Below are positions 1 through 7,307 of a stretch of DNA of 32,599 nt, piece after piece. The stretch is taken from NCBI GenBank assembly GCA_964502525.1, contig CAZCXH010000042.1:1-32599 (forward strand), read 5' to 3'. Both the position numbers and the translations under genes were made by a program. How positions within the stretch are numbered: the stretch's first letter is position 1; each line of letters starts with the position of its first letter. This stretch comes from DATLYB01 sp964502525. GTDB lineage: Bacteria > Bacteroidota > Bacteroidia > Chitinophagales > CAIOSU01. A model generated the notes under the pieces. It did no database searches, had not been told where the DNA came from, and saw nothing but the letters and a program-made list of their open reading frames with translations.

Positions 1-161
1 CTGCATCAAATCCTGCGTGTCTTCATGATTATAGTTGTACGACCTGCCGGTTTTATACAGATAGGGGTTAAACCGCCTTACGATGATTTCGTAAAGCGAT
101 TTATCTCCCTTCAAATGCGTTCAATAATTTCCGTCTCGGTAAGTTCTTTATTGAGTGTCAT
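1..161 (-). pseudogene. ECF RNA polymerase sigma factor, N-terminal part, frameshifted (runs off left edge)
   Basis: Read on the minus strand from an ATG at 161, the protein begins MTLNKELTETEIIERI and then meets TGA. Shifting by one base at the A run at 113-115 (plus strand) continues with LKGDKSLYEIIVRRFNPYLY and then GRSYNYNHEDTQDLMQ up to the edge. That second part is typical of sigma-70 region 2 of ECF sigma factors, which bind core RNA polymerase and the promoter -10 element. One extra A in the run would restore a single frame. Either the gene is broken or the base is an assembly error. Only about 50 codons are visible. The start lies 2 nt beyond the stop of the DoxX-like gene, so the two are probably cotranscribed. 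Confidence 0.6.
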
Positions 162-163
162 GT

Positions 164-547
164 TTACCCTGCAATTTTAGATAGCCTTGCCATGGAAAAA
201 GCCGCAACCGCCATCACCAAGTCGCGCACCGCCACATCCGCGTAGGTGAAACCCGCCAATAAAGATAGCGCGATTGCCGTGAGCCATGCTGCCACAATAT
301 AGCCGCCAATTTCAGTTTTTTTCAGCACAATGACTCCGGCAATTATTTCAATAACTCCCGCAATCATCATGAATGTGGAGGCTGAAAAAGGAAGCATTTC
401 TGCCAGCGTGGGGTTCAGATACTGCTCCCAGTTGGTAAGCAGGTTGGTGAATTTATCCGCTCCCGCAGCAATCGGTACAATTACAAACGTGTACTTCAGC
501 AGGTTGAACACCTGATTTAAAATTTGTTGCTGATTTGTATTTTTCAT
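164..547 (-). CDS. DoxX-like small integral membrane protein
   Basis: This protein of about 127 residues has four predicted hydrophobic helices: one near residues 18-35, one around the FMMIAGVIEIIAGVIVL segment, one in GGYIVAAWLTAIALSLLAGF, and one in the last 25 residues. That layout and length fit the DoxX/DoxD-like family of inner-membrane proteins, whose biochemical role is mostly undefined. An alternative start three codons upstream (556) exists. I chose the ATG at 547 because it begins MKNTNQQQ, closely matching the MKNTNSNQ start of the next gene. It follows the lipoprotein gene and precedes the sigma factor start by 2 nt, suggesting one transcript. The family assignment rests on the topology and the C-terminal YADVAVRDLVMAVAAFSMA pattern. 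Confidence 0.65.
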   Translation of the reverse strand: MKNTNQQQILNQVFNLLKYTFVIVPIAAGADKFTNLLTNWEQYLNPTLAEMLPFSASTFMMIAGVIEIIAGVIVLKKTEIGGYIVAAWLTAIALSLLAGFTYADVAVRDLVMAVAAFSMARLSKIAG

Positions 548-595
548 TTTATGCATGTTTTTGTTTTTAAGAATTTGATTTTGAACATTTTCCCG

Positions 596-1315
596 TCAGA
601 ATTTGTCAGGAAACTGCAAAGCGATTCCTTTTGCAAGCAGGTCTGCCGTTTCCATCATGTGATTATGCGCTTCGTCAAAATGAATAACGGCATTGGTATA
701 ATCCTTCCCCAGCAGGTCAACCGCGTAGGTGGTGGTTGTTTCGATGTGATGTTCCATGGAATGTTCCATATCCTGCTGCGGCCAGTTGGAAGGATTTGCC
801 GCAGATAAAAAATCTGCTATTTCTTTCGCATTGGCATACCAGTTTGCCGATGCCGCGCTCAATGCTGTGTTGTCGCCATTTTTTGCTGCTTCCAAAACCG
901 GCACAGCCAGATTGATATGCTCGTTGAGCAAGGAGGTCAGCGTGTCGCCTGCCGCATCACCGTAATAAGGTTTAATGGCGTTGCCGATATCCGCCTGATT
1001 CTGCAGCAGCCTGTCAAGCTGCGCCTGAAGTCCGTCTGGATTATTAAAGTAGGCGTCAACGGTGGCATAGGTCCATTGCATGTGGTCAGACCACAGTTTC
1101 CGCATGGCGCCATTCAGCGCGACATATTCCGGGCTGCTGAGCGGGTCTGCGGCAACTTCATCTTCCTTGCAACCCTGTGTCATAAATAACACAGCGGCAA
1201 GCATCAGCATGACTGTCATTTTCAGCTTGAACCGTTTCAGCACTGTCATTAACTTATTCTGTTCGTGCATGGTGGCATTAGCCGTGATGGTTTGATTTGA
1301 ATTTGTGTTTTTCAT
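596..1315 (-). CDS. Putative lipoprotein, helical, of unknown function
   Basis: The 239-residue product has a basic segment, a hydrophobic stretch and a lipobox-like end (MTQGC, Cys at about 49), so the mature protein is probably lipid-anchored. The N-terminus before the hydrophobic stretch is long; internal ATGs at codons 23 and 33 could be the true start. The mature part is helical. It contains a LWSDHMQWTYATVDAYF segment, an IGNAIKPYYGDAAGDTL segment with a following LLNEHI, a WYANAKEIADFLS segment, and a final HFDEAHNHMMETADLLAKGI segment before QFPDKF. I recognise this as a family of secreted helical proteins found in Bacteroidota and Bacillota without an assigned activity. The regularly placed His, Asp and Glu residues could bind metal, which is inference. 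It is the first gene of a minus-strand operon with the DoxX-like gene. Confidence 0.5.
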   Translation of the reverse strand: MKNTNSNQTITANATMHEQNKLMTVLKRFKLKMTVMLMLAAVLFMTQGCKEDEVAADPLSSPEYVALNGAMRKLWSDHMQWTYATVDAYFNNPDGLQAQLDRLLQNQADIGNAIKPYYGDAAGDTLTSLLNEHINLAVPVLEAAKNGDNTALSAASANWYANAKEIADFLSAANPSNWPQQDMEHSMEHHIETTTTYAVDLLGKDYTNAVIHFDEAHNHMMETADLLAKGIALQFPDKF

Positions 1316-1353
1316 TTTTTGAAATTTTGGTTAGTTAATACATGGTTAGAGAA

Positions 1354-1375
1354 GACGAGGGATGAAAAGGTTACA
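1354..1375 (-). promoter_or_regulatory. Candidate ECF-type promoter for the lipoprotein-DoxX-sigma operon
   Basis: On the minus strand TGTAACC (1375-1369) is followed after 11 nt by CGTC (1357-1354), 38 nt upstream of the lipoprotein ATG. The pair resembles the AAC-containing -35 and CGTC -10 boxes of ECF promoters, but the spacing is shorter than usual. An ECF sigma gene closes the same operon, so autoregulation is plausible. This is inference. Confidence 0.3.
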
Positions 1376-1698
1376 AAAATTCTTTTGCCCTCAGCGCAGG
1401 TATTGTTTCACGTAAGCGCGGTTTTAAAATTTACAGGACAACATTTCCGCGAGACACCTCCGTGCCGGCAAGGGTGTTCATTGCCGGCTATCTGCCAGCA
1501 CTTGGCTCGCAATGCCGGAGGATTAATGATGAATGGCTGCAAGGCGCAACCTTGCAACACAAAGGGCGTGCCCCGCCTTGCAGGCACACAAAGTCAGCGC
1601 GCTGCCGGGTCGCGTGCTTCATTACAACTCCTCGCACCAGCGCTCAATGCCAACGCTGCGGCTGCGGGGTTTCCACTTCGCCCGCTCACGCGGCTTGC
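1376..1698. other. Intergenic region, GC-rich, no gene seen
   Basis: No convincing reading frame is present. From about 1460 the sequence is richer in G and C than its flanks and full of short inverted words such as GCCGGCA and TTGCCGGC. It looks like degraded repetitive intergenic DNA, not a gene. Confidence 0.4.
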
Positions 1699-1881
1699 TC
1701 AGTTATTAAATTGTTCCTCTGAGATTGAATGAGAATCAAATGAGTTATTAAAGCCTGATGAAACAACATCAAGCTCCAACCGATGGCTTGGAATGCTTAT
1801 TTCTTGCTCTGTTTTAGCGATTGAAAAATCTAAAACTTCCTCACCAATTGAGTAAAGAGGGTTTCTTAAAAATTTTCCAAG
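1699..1881 (-). pseudogene. ORF fragment, unknown; possible gene remnant
   Basis: The last 60 or so codons of a minus-strand frame read like ordinary protein (FLRNPLYSIGEEVLDFSIAK, then an IPSHRLELDVVSSGFNNSF segment) and end in TGA at 1699. Upstream the same frame turns into low-quality, Cys- and Pro-rich sequence through the GC-rich patch near 1890-1930, so there is no sensible start. It lies directly downstream of the toxin-gene tail at 1955-2057. I do not recognise a family, and it may be chance. Confidence 0.25.
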
Positions 1882-1954
1882 AGCATCCCCGCCCCGCGCA
1901 GGGCAAAGGCGGATGGCATGGGCGGGGGGCAGTAAATCAAACAAGAGGGAGCAA

Positions 1955-2057
1955 TCACAAACGCGAAACAATCTTCATCCAATTCTGCCTGTTATCCAGA
2001 ATTGCAGCAATAAAAATTTGATTTCTGTTGGCATTATAGAAGACCGAAAGGTTCTTA
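1955..2057 (-). pseudogene. RelE/ParE-type toxin gene, C-terminal remnant
   Basis: Read on the minus strand, the segment encodes KNLSVFYNANRNQIF and then IAAILDNRQNWMKIVSRL before TGA at 1957-1955. A beta strand followed by LDNRQNW matches the usual C-terminus of RelE/ParE-superfamily toxins, which act on ribosome-bound mRNA or DNA gyrase. Only about 34 codons remain. The frame is cut at 2058, exactly where the hairpin repeat at 2059-2148 begins. No other part of the toxin or an antitoxin was found beyond the repeat. Confidence 0.35.
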
Positions 2058-2058
2058 T

Positions 2059-2148
2059 GGGCAGTTCTAAAAATTGTTCTTTTGACCGCTTCACCCCTTC
2101 CCTCTCCAGAAGGAGAGGGTGACAGCGGTAGAATTTTTAGAACTGCCC
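2059..2148. repeat. 90-bp palindromic repeat with GGGCAG termini and TTAT target duplication
   Basis: The element starts with GGGCAGTTCTAAAAATT and ends with its exact reverse complement, a perfect 17-bp terminal inverted repeat. Inside, ACCGCT and CCCTCTCC pair with their complements around a short centre, so the whole unit can fold into one long hairpin. TTAT stands on both sides (2055-2058 and 2149-2152) as a likely target-site duplication. Related ends occur at 2641-2712 and 25749. It is too short to encode a transposase and looks like a MITE or REP-like element moved in trans. Confidence 0.7.
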
Positions 2149-2371
2149 TTATGCAAAACTGCCCTTCGCATATTTTTCTTTCTATGAGTTGAGGGATAAC
2201 CCACCCCTCACTTCCCGTTCACAAAGCGACTTTTGTCAAAGCAACATGTCATTTGATAACGATGCACTTCATTTTTCCCCTCCTCGGATCCTCGGAGGGG
2301 TTGGGGTGGGTGCATTTTTCAAAGCGAAAATTCCATCTAAGTCCTGCCTTTTAATCTTGCCTCACCCCCGC

Positions 2372-2416
2372 CCCCTCTCCAAGTGGATCTTGCCAATGCA
2401 CACATTTAATTTTTTA
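2372..2416 (+). repeat. Degenerate partial copy of the GGGCAG repeat family (inner part)
   Basis: The order CCCCTCTCC, a CTTGCC word, TGCACACAT, then a T-rich TTTTTTAG end follows the inner and right part of the copies at 2641-2712 (read in reverse) and 25749-25987. The terminal GGGCAG half is missing or too diverged to see. Confidence is low because the match is short. Confidence 0.3.
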
Positions 2417-2640
2417 GTAATAATAGCCCTCATCCTTGCCGGGCAAGCCTCATCCTGCCCTTCTCCAAAGCCCGCCTGCCGGACGGGCAGGGAGAAGGTG
2501 TCAGGACAGTTTTCCTTATCCCGGCAAAAATTACTGATTCCTGTTCTTTGGCAAGATGGCTCGGACACCCCTCTCCTTCCGGAGAGGGGGCGGAGGTGAG
2601 GCTGAGACAAAAGAAGGGCAAAACCTTTGTCCACTGGATA

Positions 2641-2712
2641 TTCTAAAAAGATGTGTGCACAGGCAAGCACCAAAAGGAGAGGGAGTAAGTGGTAGAATTT
2701 TTAGAACTGCCC
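2641..2712 (-). repeat. Copy of the GGGCAG repeat family, one end intact
   Basis: Read on the minus strand from 2712, it begins with the same terminus (GGGCAGTTCTAAAAATTC). It continues with TACCACTTACTCCCTCTCC and CTTGCCTGTGCACACATC, then CTTTTTAGAATA near 2641. This inner order equals that of the copy at 25749, but without the 152-bp insertion found there, so it serves as the unoccupied reference. The second terminus is only partly recognisable. Confidence 0.6.
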
Positions 2713-2797
2713 TTACGTGAGTAAAAAACGCAAGGCATTGATTTTCATATCCACAAAGGGGCGACCTTAAATGATTTAATCCATAACTCACCCTAAT

Positions 2798-4225
2798 TTA
2801 TCCCGCTGAAGCATTCTCAGACTTCATGTTCTCTAAATACTTCGCTTTCCTCGTCACAACCTGCAGGAAGGTTTGCTCGATAAAATTATCAAACGGCTCC
2901 ACATCATATTCGCGGTGAAGCATTTTGGCAGCGTTGTAATAGACATCAGCAAGCCTCAAATTATCTTTATGAAGATGATACTGGCAAAGCACGGAGCAAT
3001 AGAGCATCATCTCATAGACCGTAAATTTCTCCTTGTCAGGCAGATGCTCCAAATCAACGGCATTATTCAACACCGCGGGTATTTCATCGGACGTTTTCAT
3101 AAGAATATGAAATGTGCAGCATTTCAATTTTGCCAGATAGCAATCCGGGAACCTCCGCATCATTTCGCGCTTAATTTCCAGCGCGGCTTCCTTGTTGCCT
3201 GAAAAGTAAGTAGCGTTGCCCAGTAAATCATAGTAAAGCGGATTATGCGGAAACTTCGCAAGGCGCTCATTCAGCATGGCGATATGCTTCGGAGCATCTT
3301 TTTCATCTCCGCCTTCCATTGCTGCAATCAGTTCTTCCATGTCCCGCTTCTCGTCCGCTCCCGCCTTATAGCCAATGTCCACCGGCTCATCAACGATAGT
3401 GAACTTATCCAAAAATTCTCCCGCAAGATATATGCTGTCGGGCATGTTGTCCTTTGCGGTGACGATGCCGAAAATCGCGTCAACCATCACAGGCACGTAT
3501 TTCTCAGGCACCTCTTTTTTCCGGTCAATGTAATCCTGCCACTGCTGCTCCGTCCAGTTCGCAAAATCAAACTCGTCATCTTCATCATATTCATCATATT
3601 CATCTTCTTCATATTCTTCATATTCTTCCTCCTCATCCAATTCATCCAACTCATCATCATCATCATCATCCTCATCATCATCGTCCTCCAATTCGTCCAC
3701 ATAAATCACCTCGAAGTTGCCCTTGCCCGCGGTTTTCTCCAACTGCGCAATGACCGCCTTCTGCGGATGTTCCGCATCCGCGAACACGCACGGCTTGCCG
3801 TCCATCCCGAACTCGTATTCAATCAACTCCACCCGCTCGTCATCTTCCTCGAGGATGAATTTGGTGACGGCAAACTCTTTGTGCGGCTTGAAGCCGTACT
3901 CCTCCGCAAACTCGATGGCCCCGTAAATCACGTTATGCGCCACGGCATAATCACAGGGATTCATTGCCAGCCCGTTTGATTGGAATCTTTCCAGAATTTC
4001 ATCCAACTCGTCCTTTCCCGTGTTGAAATAATAGCCGGTGTCTTTCACTCCGAAGCAATACAAATCCACTAAATAAGTGCCGATAGTGAAGTGACCGTTG
4101 GTGTGGCGCCTTGCCACCACAATGGTCGCAATGCCCGAATCATGCCAGTTTGCCGTGATGTAACATTGGTGAATAGGCAGCGACCGCGCGCGGGTGAGGA
4201 TGTATTTTTTCGGAGAGTCGAACAT
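2798..4225 (-). CDS. Large hypothetical protein with acidic linker and TPR-like C-terminal region
   Basis: The 475-residue protein has no signal peptide and is probably cytoplasmic. Residues 1-175 form an alpha/beta domain that opens with CYITANWHDSGIATIVVAR and a GTYLVDLYCFGVKDT segment. I know this domain only as uncharacterised in Bacteroidota. Residues about 178-222 are almost entirely Asp and Glu with some Tyr and Leu, a flexible acidic linker. From about 300 on, helical pairs such as LNERLAKFPHNPLYYDLLGN and EAALEIKREMMRRFPDCYLAK look like tetratricopeptide repeats, usually used for protein binding. No catalytic motif is evident. It is divergent from cas1 across a 332-bp gap and shows no sign of belonging to the CRISPR locus. 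Confidence 0.65.
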   Translation of the reverse strand: MFDSPKKYILTRARSLPIHQCYITANWHDSGIATIVVARRHTNGHFTIGTYLVDLYCFGVKDTGYYFNTGKDELDEILERFQSNGLAMNPCDYAVAHNVIYGAIEFAEEYGFKPHKEFAVTKFILEEDDERVELIEYEFGMDGKPCVFADAEHPQKAVIAQLEKTAGKGNFEVIYVDELEDDDDEDDDDDDELDELDEEEEYEEYEEDEYDEYDEDDEFDFANWTEQQWQDYIDRKKEVPEKYVPVMVDAIFGIVTAKDNMPDSIYLAGEFLDKFTIVDEPVDIGYKAGADEKRDMEELIAAMEGGDEKDAPKHIAMLNERLAKFPHNPLYYDLLGNATYFSGNKEAALEIKREMMRRFPDCYLAKLKCCTFHILMKTSDEIPAVLNNAVDLEHLPDKEKFTVYEMMLYCSVLCQYHLHKDNLRLADVYYNAAKMLHREYDVEPFDNFIEQTFLQVVTRKAKYLENMKSENASAG

Positions 4226-4557
4226 GGCTAATTGGTTAATTCGGTGATTTGCTGATTTCGGATGCTAATATACTGATTACTGAGCACTGAGATGCCGATT
4301 ACCCGCCCTGACGTAAAAAAACCACCGAAGTATTATCTTAACAATCTTAACACATCATATGGAAATAGCGCTTGCATGTCTCCATTCTGCCATGTGTTTT
4401 GAACTAGCAACGCCCGTGTCGGAGGTTCAGCAGCAATCTGTTTTCCAAAGCCCCTTGCCATCCGCCCTTAAACTTTCCTTCAATTTCTTGCCTGCCCGTT
4501 ATAAATATTCTTTCTTTATGTAACCAAAACCTTGCTGGTAAAGCGTTCCAGCAGCAA
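4226..4557. other. Divergent intergenic region between the TPR gene and cas1
   Basis: This 332-bp region should hold promoters for both the leftward TPR gene and the rightward cas operon. No -7 box fitting TAnnTTTG stands out in front of cas1. The AT-rich stretch at 4500-4522 is the most promoter-like part. No gene is seen. Confidence 0.5.
4533..4553 (+). promoter_or_regulatory. Small hairpin just upstream of the cas1 start
   Basis: TGCTGG (4533-4538) and CCAGCA (4548-4553) form a 6-bp stem with a 9-nt loop ending 4 nt before the cas1 ATG. It could affect translation initiation. No function is proven and the stem is short. Confidence 0.3.
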
Positions 4558-5553
4558 ATGGACCTTTATATCAACACGCCCGGCACTTACGTCCATATCA
4601 AAGATGATATGTTTGAGGTGCGTGTGCCTTCAGGAAACAAAGAAACACCCTACAATAAGCATCATTTTGCCGCACATAAGGTAAGAAGCATCATTATGCC
4701 GCGTTCGGCTGCGTTCAGCACGGATGCCGTGTTTCTTGCTCTGCATAATAACATTGATATCCTCTTTATGGAAAATAACGGTTCGCCTGCAGGACGCGTG
4801 TGGCACAGCAAGCATGGCAGCACCACCAAAATACGCAAGCGCCAGTTGGAAGCAAGCCTGAATGGAGAGGGTGTTTTTTGGACAAAACAATGGATTGGAG
4901 CAAAAATCAACAACCAGGTTGATCTGCTGAAAGACTTGAAAAAACACCGCTCACTTCAGGGTGAATTGATTGACAGCACAGTAAATGAACTACTCAGCTA
5001 CAAAACAAAAGTGGATGAAATCACCGCGACAAAAATTGACGATATTGATGAAACACTGCGCGGGTGGGAAGGCACCGCTGGCAGGCTCTATTTTCAAACG
5101 CTCAGCGAACTGATTCCTCCTAAATACAAATTTAACGGGCGCAGCTACCGCCCTGCCAAAGACGCTTTCAATGCCTGTCTGAATTATTGCTACGGAATTC
5201 TTTATGGCAAAGTGGAAAAGGCGCTCATCATTGCGGGCATTGACCCTTATCTCGGCTTCATGCACCGTGATGACTATAATCAAAAAAGCATGGTGTTTGA
5301 TTTCATCGAGCCGTTTCGCGCTTTTGCCGATGAAGCCGTTTTTAAATTCTTCTCCTCCAAAACCGTGCGCGACAGCTTCTTTTCGCCCATCGCCAACGGC
5401 ATATCTCTGAATGCAGAAGGCAAGCCGGTCATCATAGAAACATTCAATCAGCATTTTGATGAAAACCAGGTGCGCTTCAAGGGGCGCAACCTTACGCGCC
5501 ATCACATCATTCAACTGGAAGCTCACTCATTTGCCAATCAACTCATCAAATAA
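4558..5553 (+). CDS. cas1: Cas1, CRISPR adaptation integrase (type I-B)
   Basis: The 331-residue protein is a full-length Cas1, the metal-dependent integrase that with Cas2 inserts spacers at the leader end of the array. The N-terminal beta domain contains the D-I-L-F-M-E-N-N-G segment, and an alpha-helical C-terminal domain holds the active site. The metal ligands are visible as E171 in WEGTAGRLYF, H236 in GFMHRDDY and E251 in DFIEPFR. The ATG follows a small hairpin and begins MDLYINTPGTYV, a normal Cas1 start. It opens the locus, with cas2 111 bp downstream on the same strand. All catalytic residues are present, so the protein should be active. Confidence 0.97.
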   Translation: MDLYINTPGTYVHIKDDMFEVRVPSGNKETPYNKHHFAAHKVRSIIMPRSAAFSTDAVFLALHNNIDILFMENNGSPAGRVWHSKHGSTTKIRKRQLEASLNGEGVFWTKQWIGAKINNQVDLLKDLKKHRSLQGELIDSTVNELLSYKTKVDEITATKIDDIDETLRGWEGTAGRLYFQTLSELIPPKYKFNGRSYRPAKDAFNACLNYCYGILYGKVEKALIIAGIDPYLGFMHRDDYNQKSMVFDFIEPFRAFADEAVFKFFSSKTVRDSFFSPIANGISLNAEGKPVIIETFNQHFDENQVRFKGRNLTRHHIIQLEAHSFANQLIK

Positions 5554-5589
5554 AGTCATGGCTGAAGCCCTTATCATAGTCCATGCTCT

Positions 5590-5607
5590 CCCGCCTTTAA
5601 AGGCGGG
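5590..5607. repeat. Perfect 18-bp palindrome between cas1 and cas2
   Basis: The sequence CCCGCCTTTAAAGGCGGG is its own reverse complement. It lies in the 111-bp cas1-cas2 gap. It could act as an operator, a weak terminator or a REP-type repeat. No T tract follows. Confidence 0.5.
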
Positions 5608-5664
5608 GTTAATCCAACCGCCACCCACGCTGGAATTTAGCCCTGACATAAAATTCAATTAATC

Positions 5665-5955
5665 ATGATCATCTGGGTCATTTATGACATACAGGAAGAC
5701 AAAGCCCGCAGCAAGGTAGCCAAGGCGTGCTTGCAATCAGGGCTTTATCGCGTTCAATACTCCGCTTTCATCGGCAGGCTCGATCGCCATCAGAAAGATT
5801 CGCTCAAGTTAAAAATGCAGGACTTGATTGATACTGATAAAGACAAAGTCTATATGTTTCCCATGAGCAAAGACGAATTGGGGCAAACCGTTTTATTGGG
5901 GCAGGCATTCGATAAAAAATTCGTCACCGATGAGGTGAAATCATTGTTTTTTTAA
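5665..5955 (+). CDS. cas2: Cas2, CRISPR adaptation subunit
   Basis: The 96-residue protein has the normal size and fold order of Cas2. It opens with a hydrophobic beta strand (MIIWVIYDI) carrying the conserved Asp at position 8. This is followed by a helix (KARSKVAKACLQSGLYRVQYS) and the SAFIGRLD strand, and later by DKVYMFPMSKDEL. Cas2 forms the central dimer of the Cas1-Cas2 integrase and sets spacer length. The ATG at 5665 is the only sensible start. It sits between cas1 and cas4 on the same strand, as expected for a type I-B adaptation module. Confidence 0.95.
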   Translation: MIIWVIYDIQEDKARSKVAKACLQSGLYRVQYSAFIGRLDRHQKDSLKLKMQDLIDTDKDKVYMFPMSKDELGQTVLLGQAFDKKFVTDEVKSLFF

Positions 5956-5979
5956 TTCAACAAGATTCTATTGGCAGCC

Positions 5980-6051
5980 TTCGACTCCGCTCAGGCCGAC
6001 AACATAGATTGAACAAGATAAAAGCACTTTGTCATGGTGAGCGGAGTCGAA
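5980..6051. repeat. Inverted repeat (14-bp arms) between cas2 and cas4
   Basis: TTCGACTCCGCTCA (5980-5993) is repeated in reverse complement at 6038-6051 around 44 nt. Similar words are common in Bacteroidota intergenic DNA, so I read it as a REP-like repeat. Three CGAAACTC-like words follow at 6067-6097, just before the cas4 GTG. It may attenuate transcription between cas2 and cas4. Confidence 0.55.
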
Positions 6052-6100
6052 CCATGTATTCTAAAACTCGAAACTCTCAAACCCGAAACTCGAAATTAAA

Positions 6101-6676
6101 GTGACCTTAACCCCCTCCCACATCATCGAATACCTCTACTGCCCCCGTTTCACGTATTTTGAATATGTGCTTGGCATCCCTCAATACGAAGAGAAGCATT
6201 ACAAAGTGATGCGCGGTCGGGAGATGCATGATGATAAGCTGGAGCAAAACAAAGACTACCTGCGCAAGCGGCTTGGCGTGAAAGAGAAGTGGCTCGACCA
6301 ATACCTCACTACCGACACACTGCGCGGAAGGATTGATGAAGTGCTGCTGCTTGATGACGGCACCTACGCCCCGCTCGACTACAAATTTGCCGAATGGAAA
6401 GGCACGTTGTTCAACACCTACAAAACACAGGTTTACTGCTATGCCCTGCTCATCGAAGCCAACTTCAAAGGAGCCATCGTAGAGCGCGGGTTCATCGTTT
6501 ACACGCGCTCGCAGCACAGGATTGAAACCGTGTCAGTGAAGTTTGACGACATCGAATACGTGAAACACAGCATCGGTCAAATCCAAAACATCATCGAAAG
6601 AAATTTTTTCCCTGCGGCTACCAAATACAAAGAGCGGTGCGTGAACTGCACGTACCGGAACATCTGCATTAAGTAG
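6101..6676 (+). CDS. cas4: Cas4, RecB-like Fe-S nuclease for spacer processing
   Basis: The 191-residue protein starts at a GTG and reads MTLTPSHIIEYLYCPRFTYF. Cas4 trims prespacers and selects those with a correct PAM. Four Fe-S cluster cysteines are present: C14 in YLYCPR and C180, C183, C189 in ERCVNCTYRNICIK. The nuclease motifs are H43 in GREMHD, D79 in LRGRIDEVLL, D93-x-K95 in PLDYKFAEWKG, and the Q110-x-x-x-Y motif in KTQVYCYALL. The set is complete, so the protein should be active. The 3' end (codons 162-191) is duplicated at 7524-7616 beyond the fic module, with 25 of 30 residues identical. The 145-bp gap to cas2 contains an inverted repeat. Confidence 0.95.
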   Translation: MTLTPSHIIEYLYCPRFTYFEYVLGIPQYEEKHYKVMRGREMHDDKLEQNKDYLRKRLGVKEKWLDQYLTTDTLRGRIDEVLLLDDGTYAPLDYKFAEWKGTLFNTYKTQVYCYALLIEANFKGAIVERGFIVYTRSQHRIETVSVKFDDIEYVKHSIGQIQNIIERNFFPAATKYKERCVNCTYRNICIK

Positions 6677-6701
6677 TAAACTCTCTCTTGGCGCGAAGCG
6701 G

Positions 6702-6709
6702 TATATTTG
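6702..6709 (+). promoter_or_regulatory. Candidate -7 box for fic
   Basis: TATATTTG fits the Bacteroidota -7 consensus TAnnTTTG exactly and lies 10 nt before the fic ATG. No TTTG -33 box stands at the usual distance (a TTG is 12 nt upstream, too close). It suggests fic can be transcribed separately from cas4, with a very short leader. Confidence 0.4.
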
Positions 6710-6719
6710 TTTTCTTCAA

Positions 6720-7307
6720 ATGAAATACCAATTACCGGAGAGAGAAGGTGAATTATTACCGAACCTGCTGGGGTTGAAAACGGTTGAAGAAATTTCTTTG
6801 TCGGAATTTGAAGGCTTCCTGAAAGCCGAAATCATGCTGACGGAGCAATTAACCGCCCACACAAAATTTGACGTCAAATACCTTCAGAATATTCATAAGG
6901 TGGCGCTCGGCCACCTCTATTCATTTGCCGGTAAATTCCGTGACGTAAATTTATCGAAAGGCGGATTCGCTTTTCCTGCCGCCAAATTCCTGCCTCAAAC
7001 GATGCAGGCTTTTGAAGCTGATGTTTTATCGAGGCTGCCGGACCACTACGCTTCAAAAGATGATTTGATAAAAAACATCGCCATCGTGCATGGCGAATTG
7101 CTTTTCATTCATCCGTTCCGGGAAGGCAACGGGCGCACGGCAAGAATTTTAGCCAACCTGATGACGCGAAAAGAAAAATATGGTCCGCTGAAGTTTGAAC
7201 TGATTGATGCCTCGCGGTTTGATTTTTACGTATCGGCTGTGCAACAGGCAGCCGACAAGGATTACAGCAGGATGGCAGAACTCATCCGCTCTGTTTTCCC
7301 AAATTAA
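6720..7307 (+). CDS. fic: Fic/DOC-family protein (AMPylase-like toxin)
   Basis: The 195-residue protein carries an intact Fic core motif HPFREGNGRTAR, with catalytic H131, E135 and N137. This motif transfers AMP or another nucleotide from an NTP to a hydroxyl of a target protein. The upstream Fic helices (YLQNIHKVALGHLYSFAGKF and the FAFPAAKFLP flap region) are present. I find no inhibitory S/T-x-x-x-E-G/N motif within the protein. That makes it a class I Fic needing a separate antitoxin, and the minus-strand ORF at 7282-7449 supplies one. It stands between cas4 and cas8b, which is not its usual place in type I-B loci, and is flanked by a duplication of the cas4 3' end. Target and activity are unknown. 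Confidence 0.92.
   Translation: MKYQLPEREGELLPNLLGLKTVEEISLSEFEGFLKAEIMLTEQLTAHTKFDVKYLQNIHKVALGHLYSFAGKFRDVNLSKGGFAFPAAKFLPQTMQAFEADVLSRLPDHYASKDDLIKNIAIVHGELLFIHPFREGNGRTARILANLMTRKEKYGPLKFELIDASRFDFYVSAVQQAADKDYSRMAELIRSVFPN

Larger units (their letters stand above)
2149..2797. other. Repeat-rich intergenic region without a gene
   Basis: No credible reading frame is present. The stretch holds several short hairpins built on CCCTCTCC/GGAGAGGG words, notably 2568-2589 (9-bp stem, TTCC loop), plus a similar CCCCTCC/GGAGGGG pair near 2278-2301. It also holds two partial copies of the GGGCAG element family, listed separately. It resembles a sink for small mobile repeats downstream of the TPR gene, which ends at 2798. 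Confidence 0.6.

Noticed and set aside
1319..1732. Plus-strand frame of 137 codons in the GC-rich region
   Set aside because: Composition is rich in Cys, Arg and Pro without any recognisable motif, and it overlaps another frame of equal quality; not supported as a gene.
2189..2673. Overlapping frames on both strands in the repeat region
   Set aside because: They run through CCCTCTCC hairpins and read as low-complexity peptides; no gene is supported.
3245..3979. Long plus-strand frame opposite the TPR gene, rich in Ile and Phe
   Set aside because: It is the shadow of the Asp/Glu tract and codon pattern of the real minus-strand gene; it has no start signals or family resemblance.
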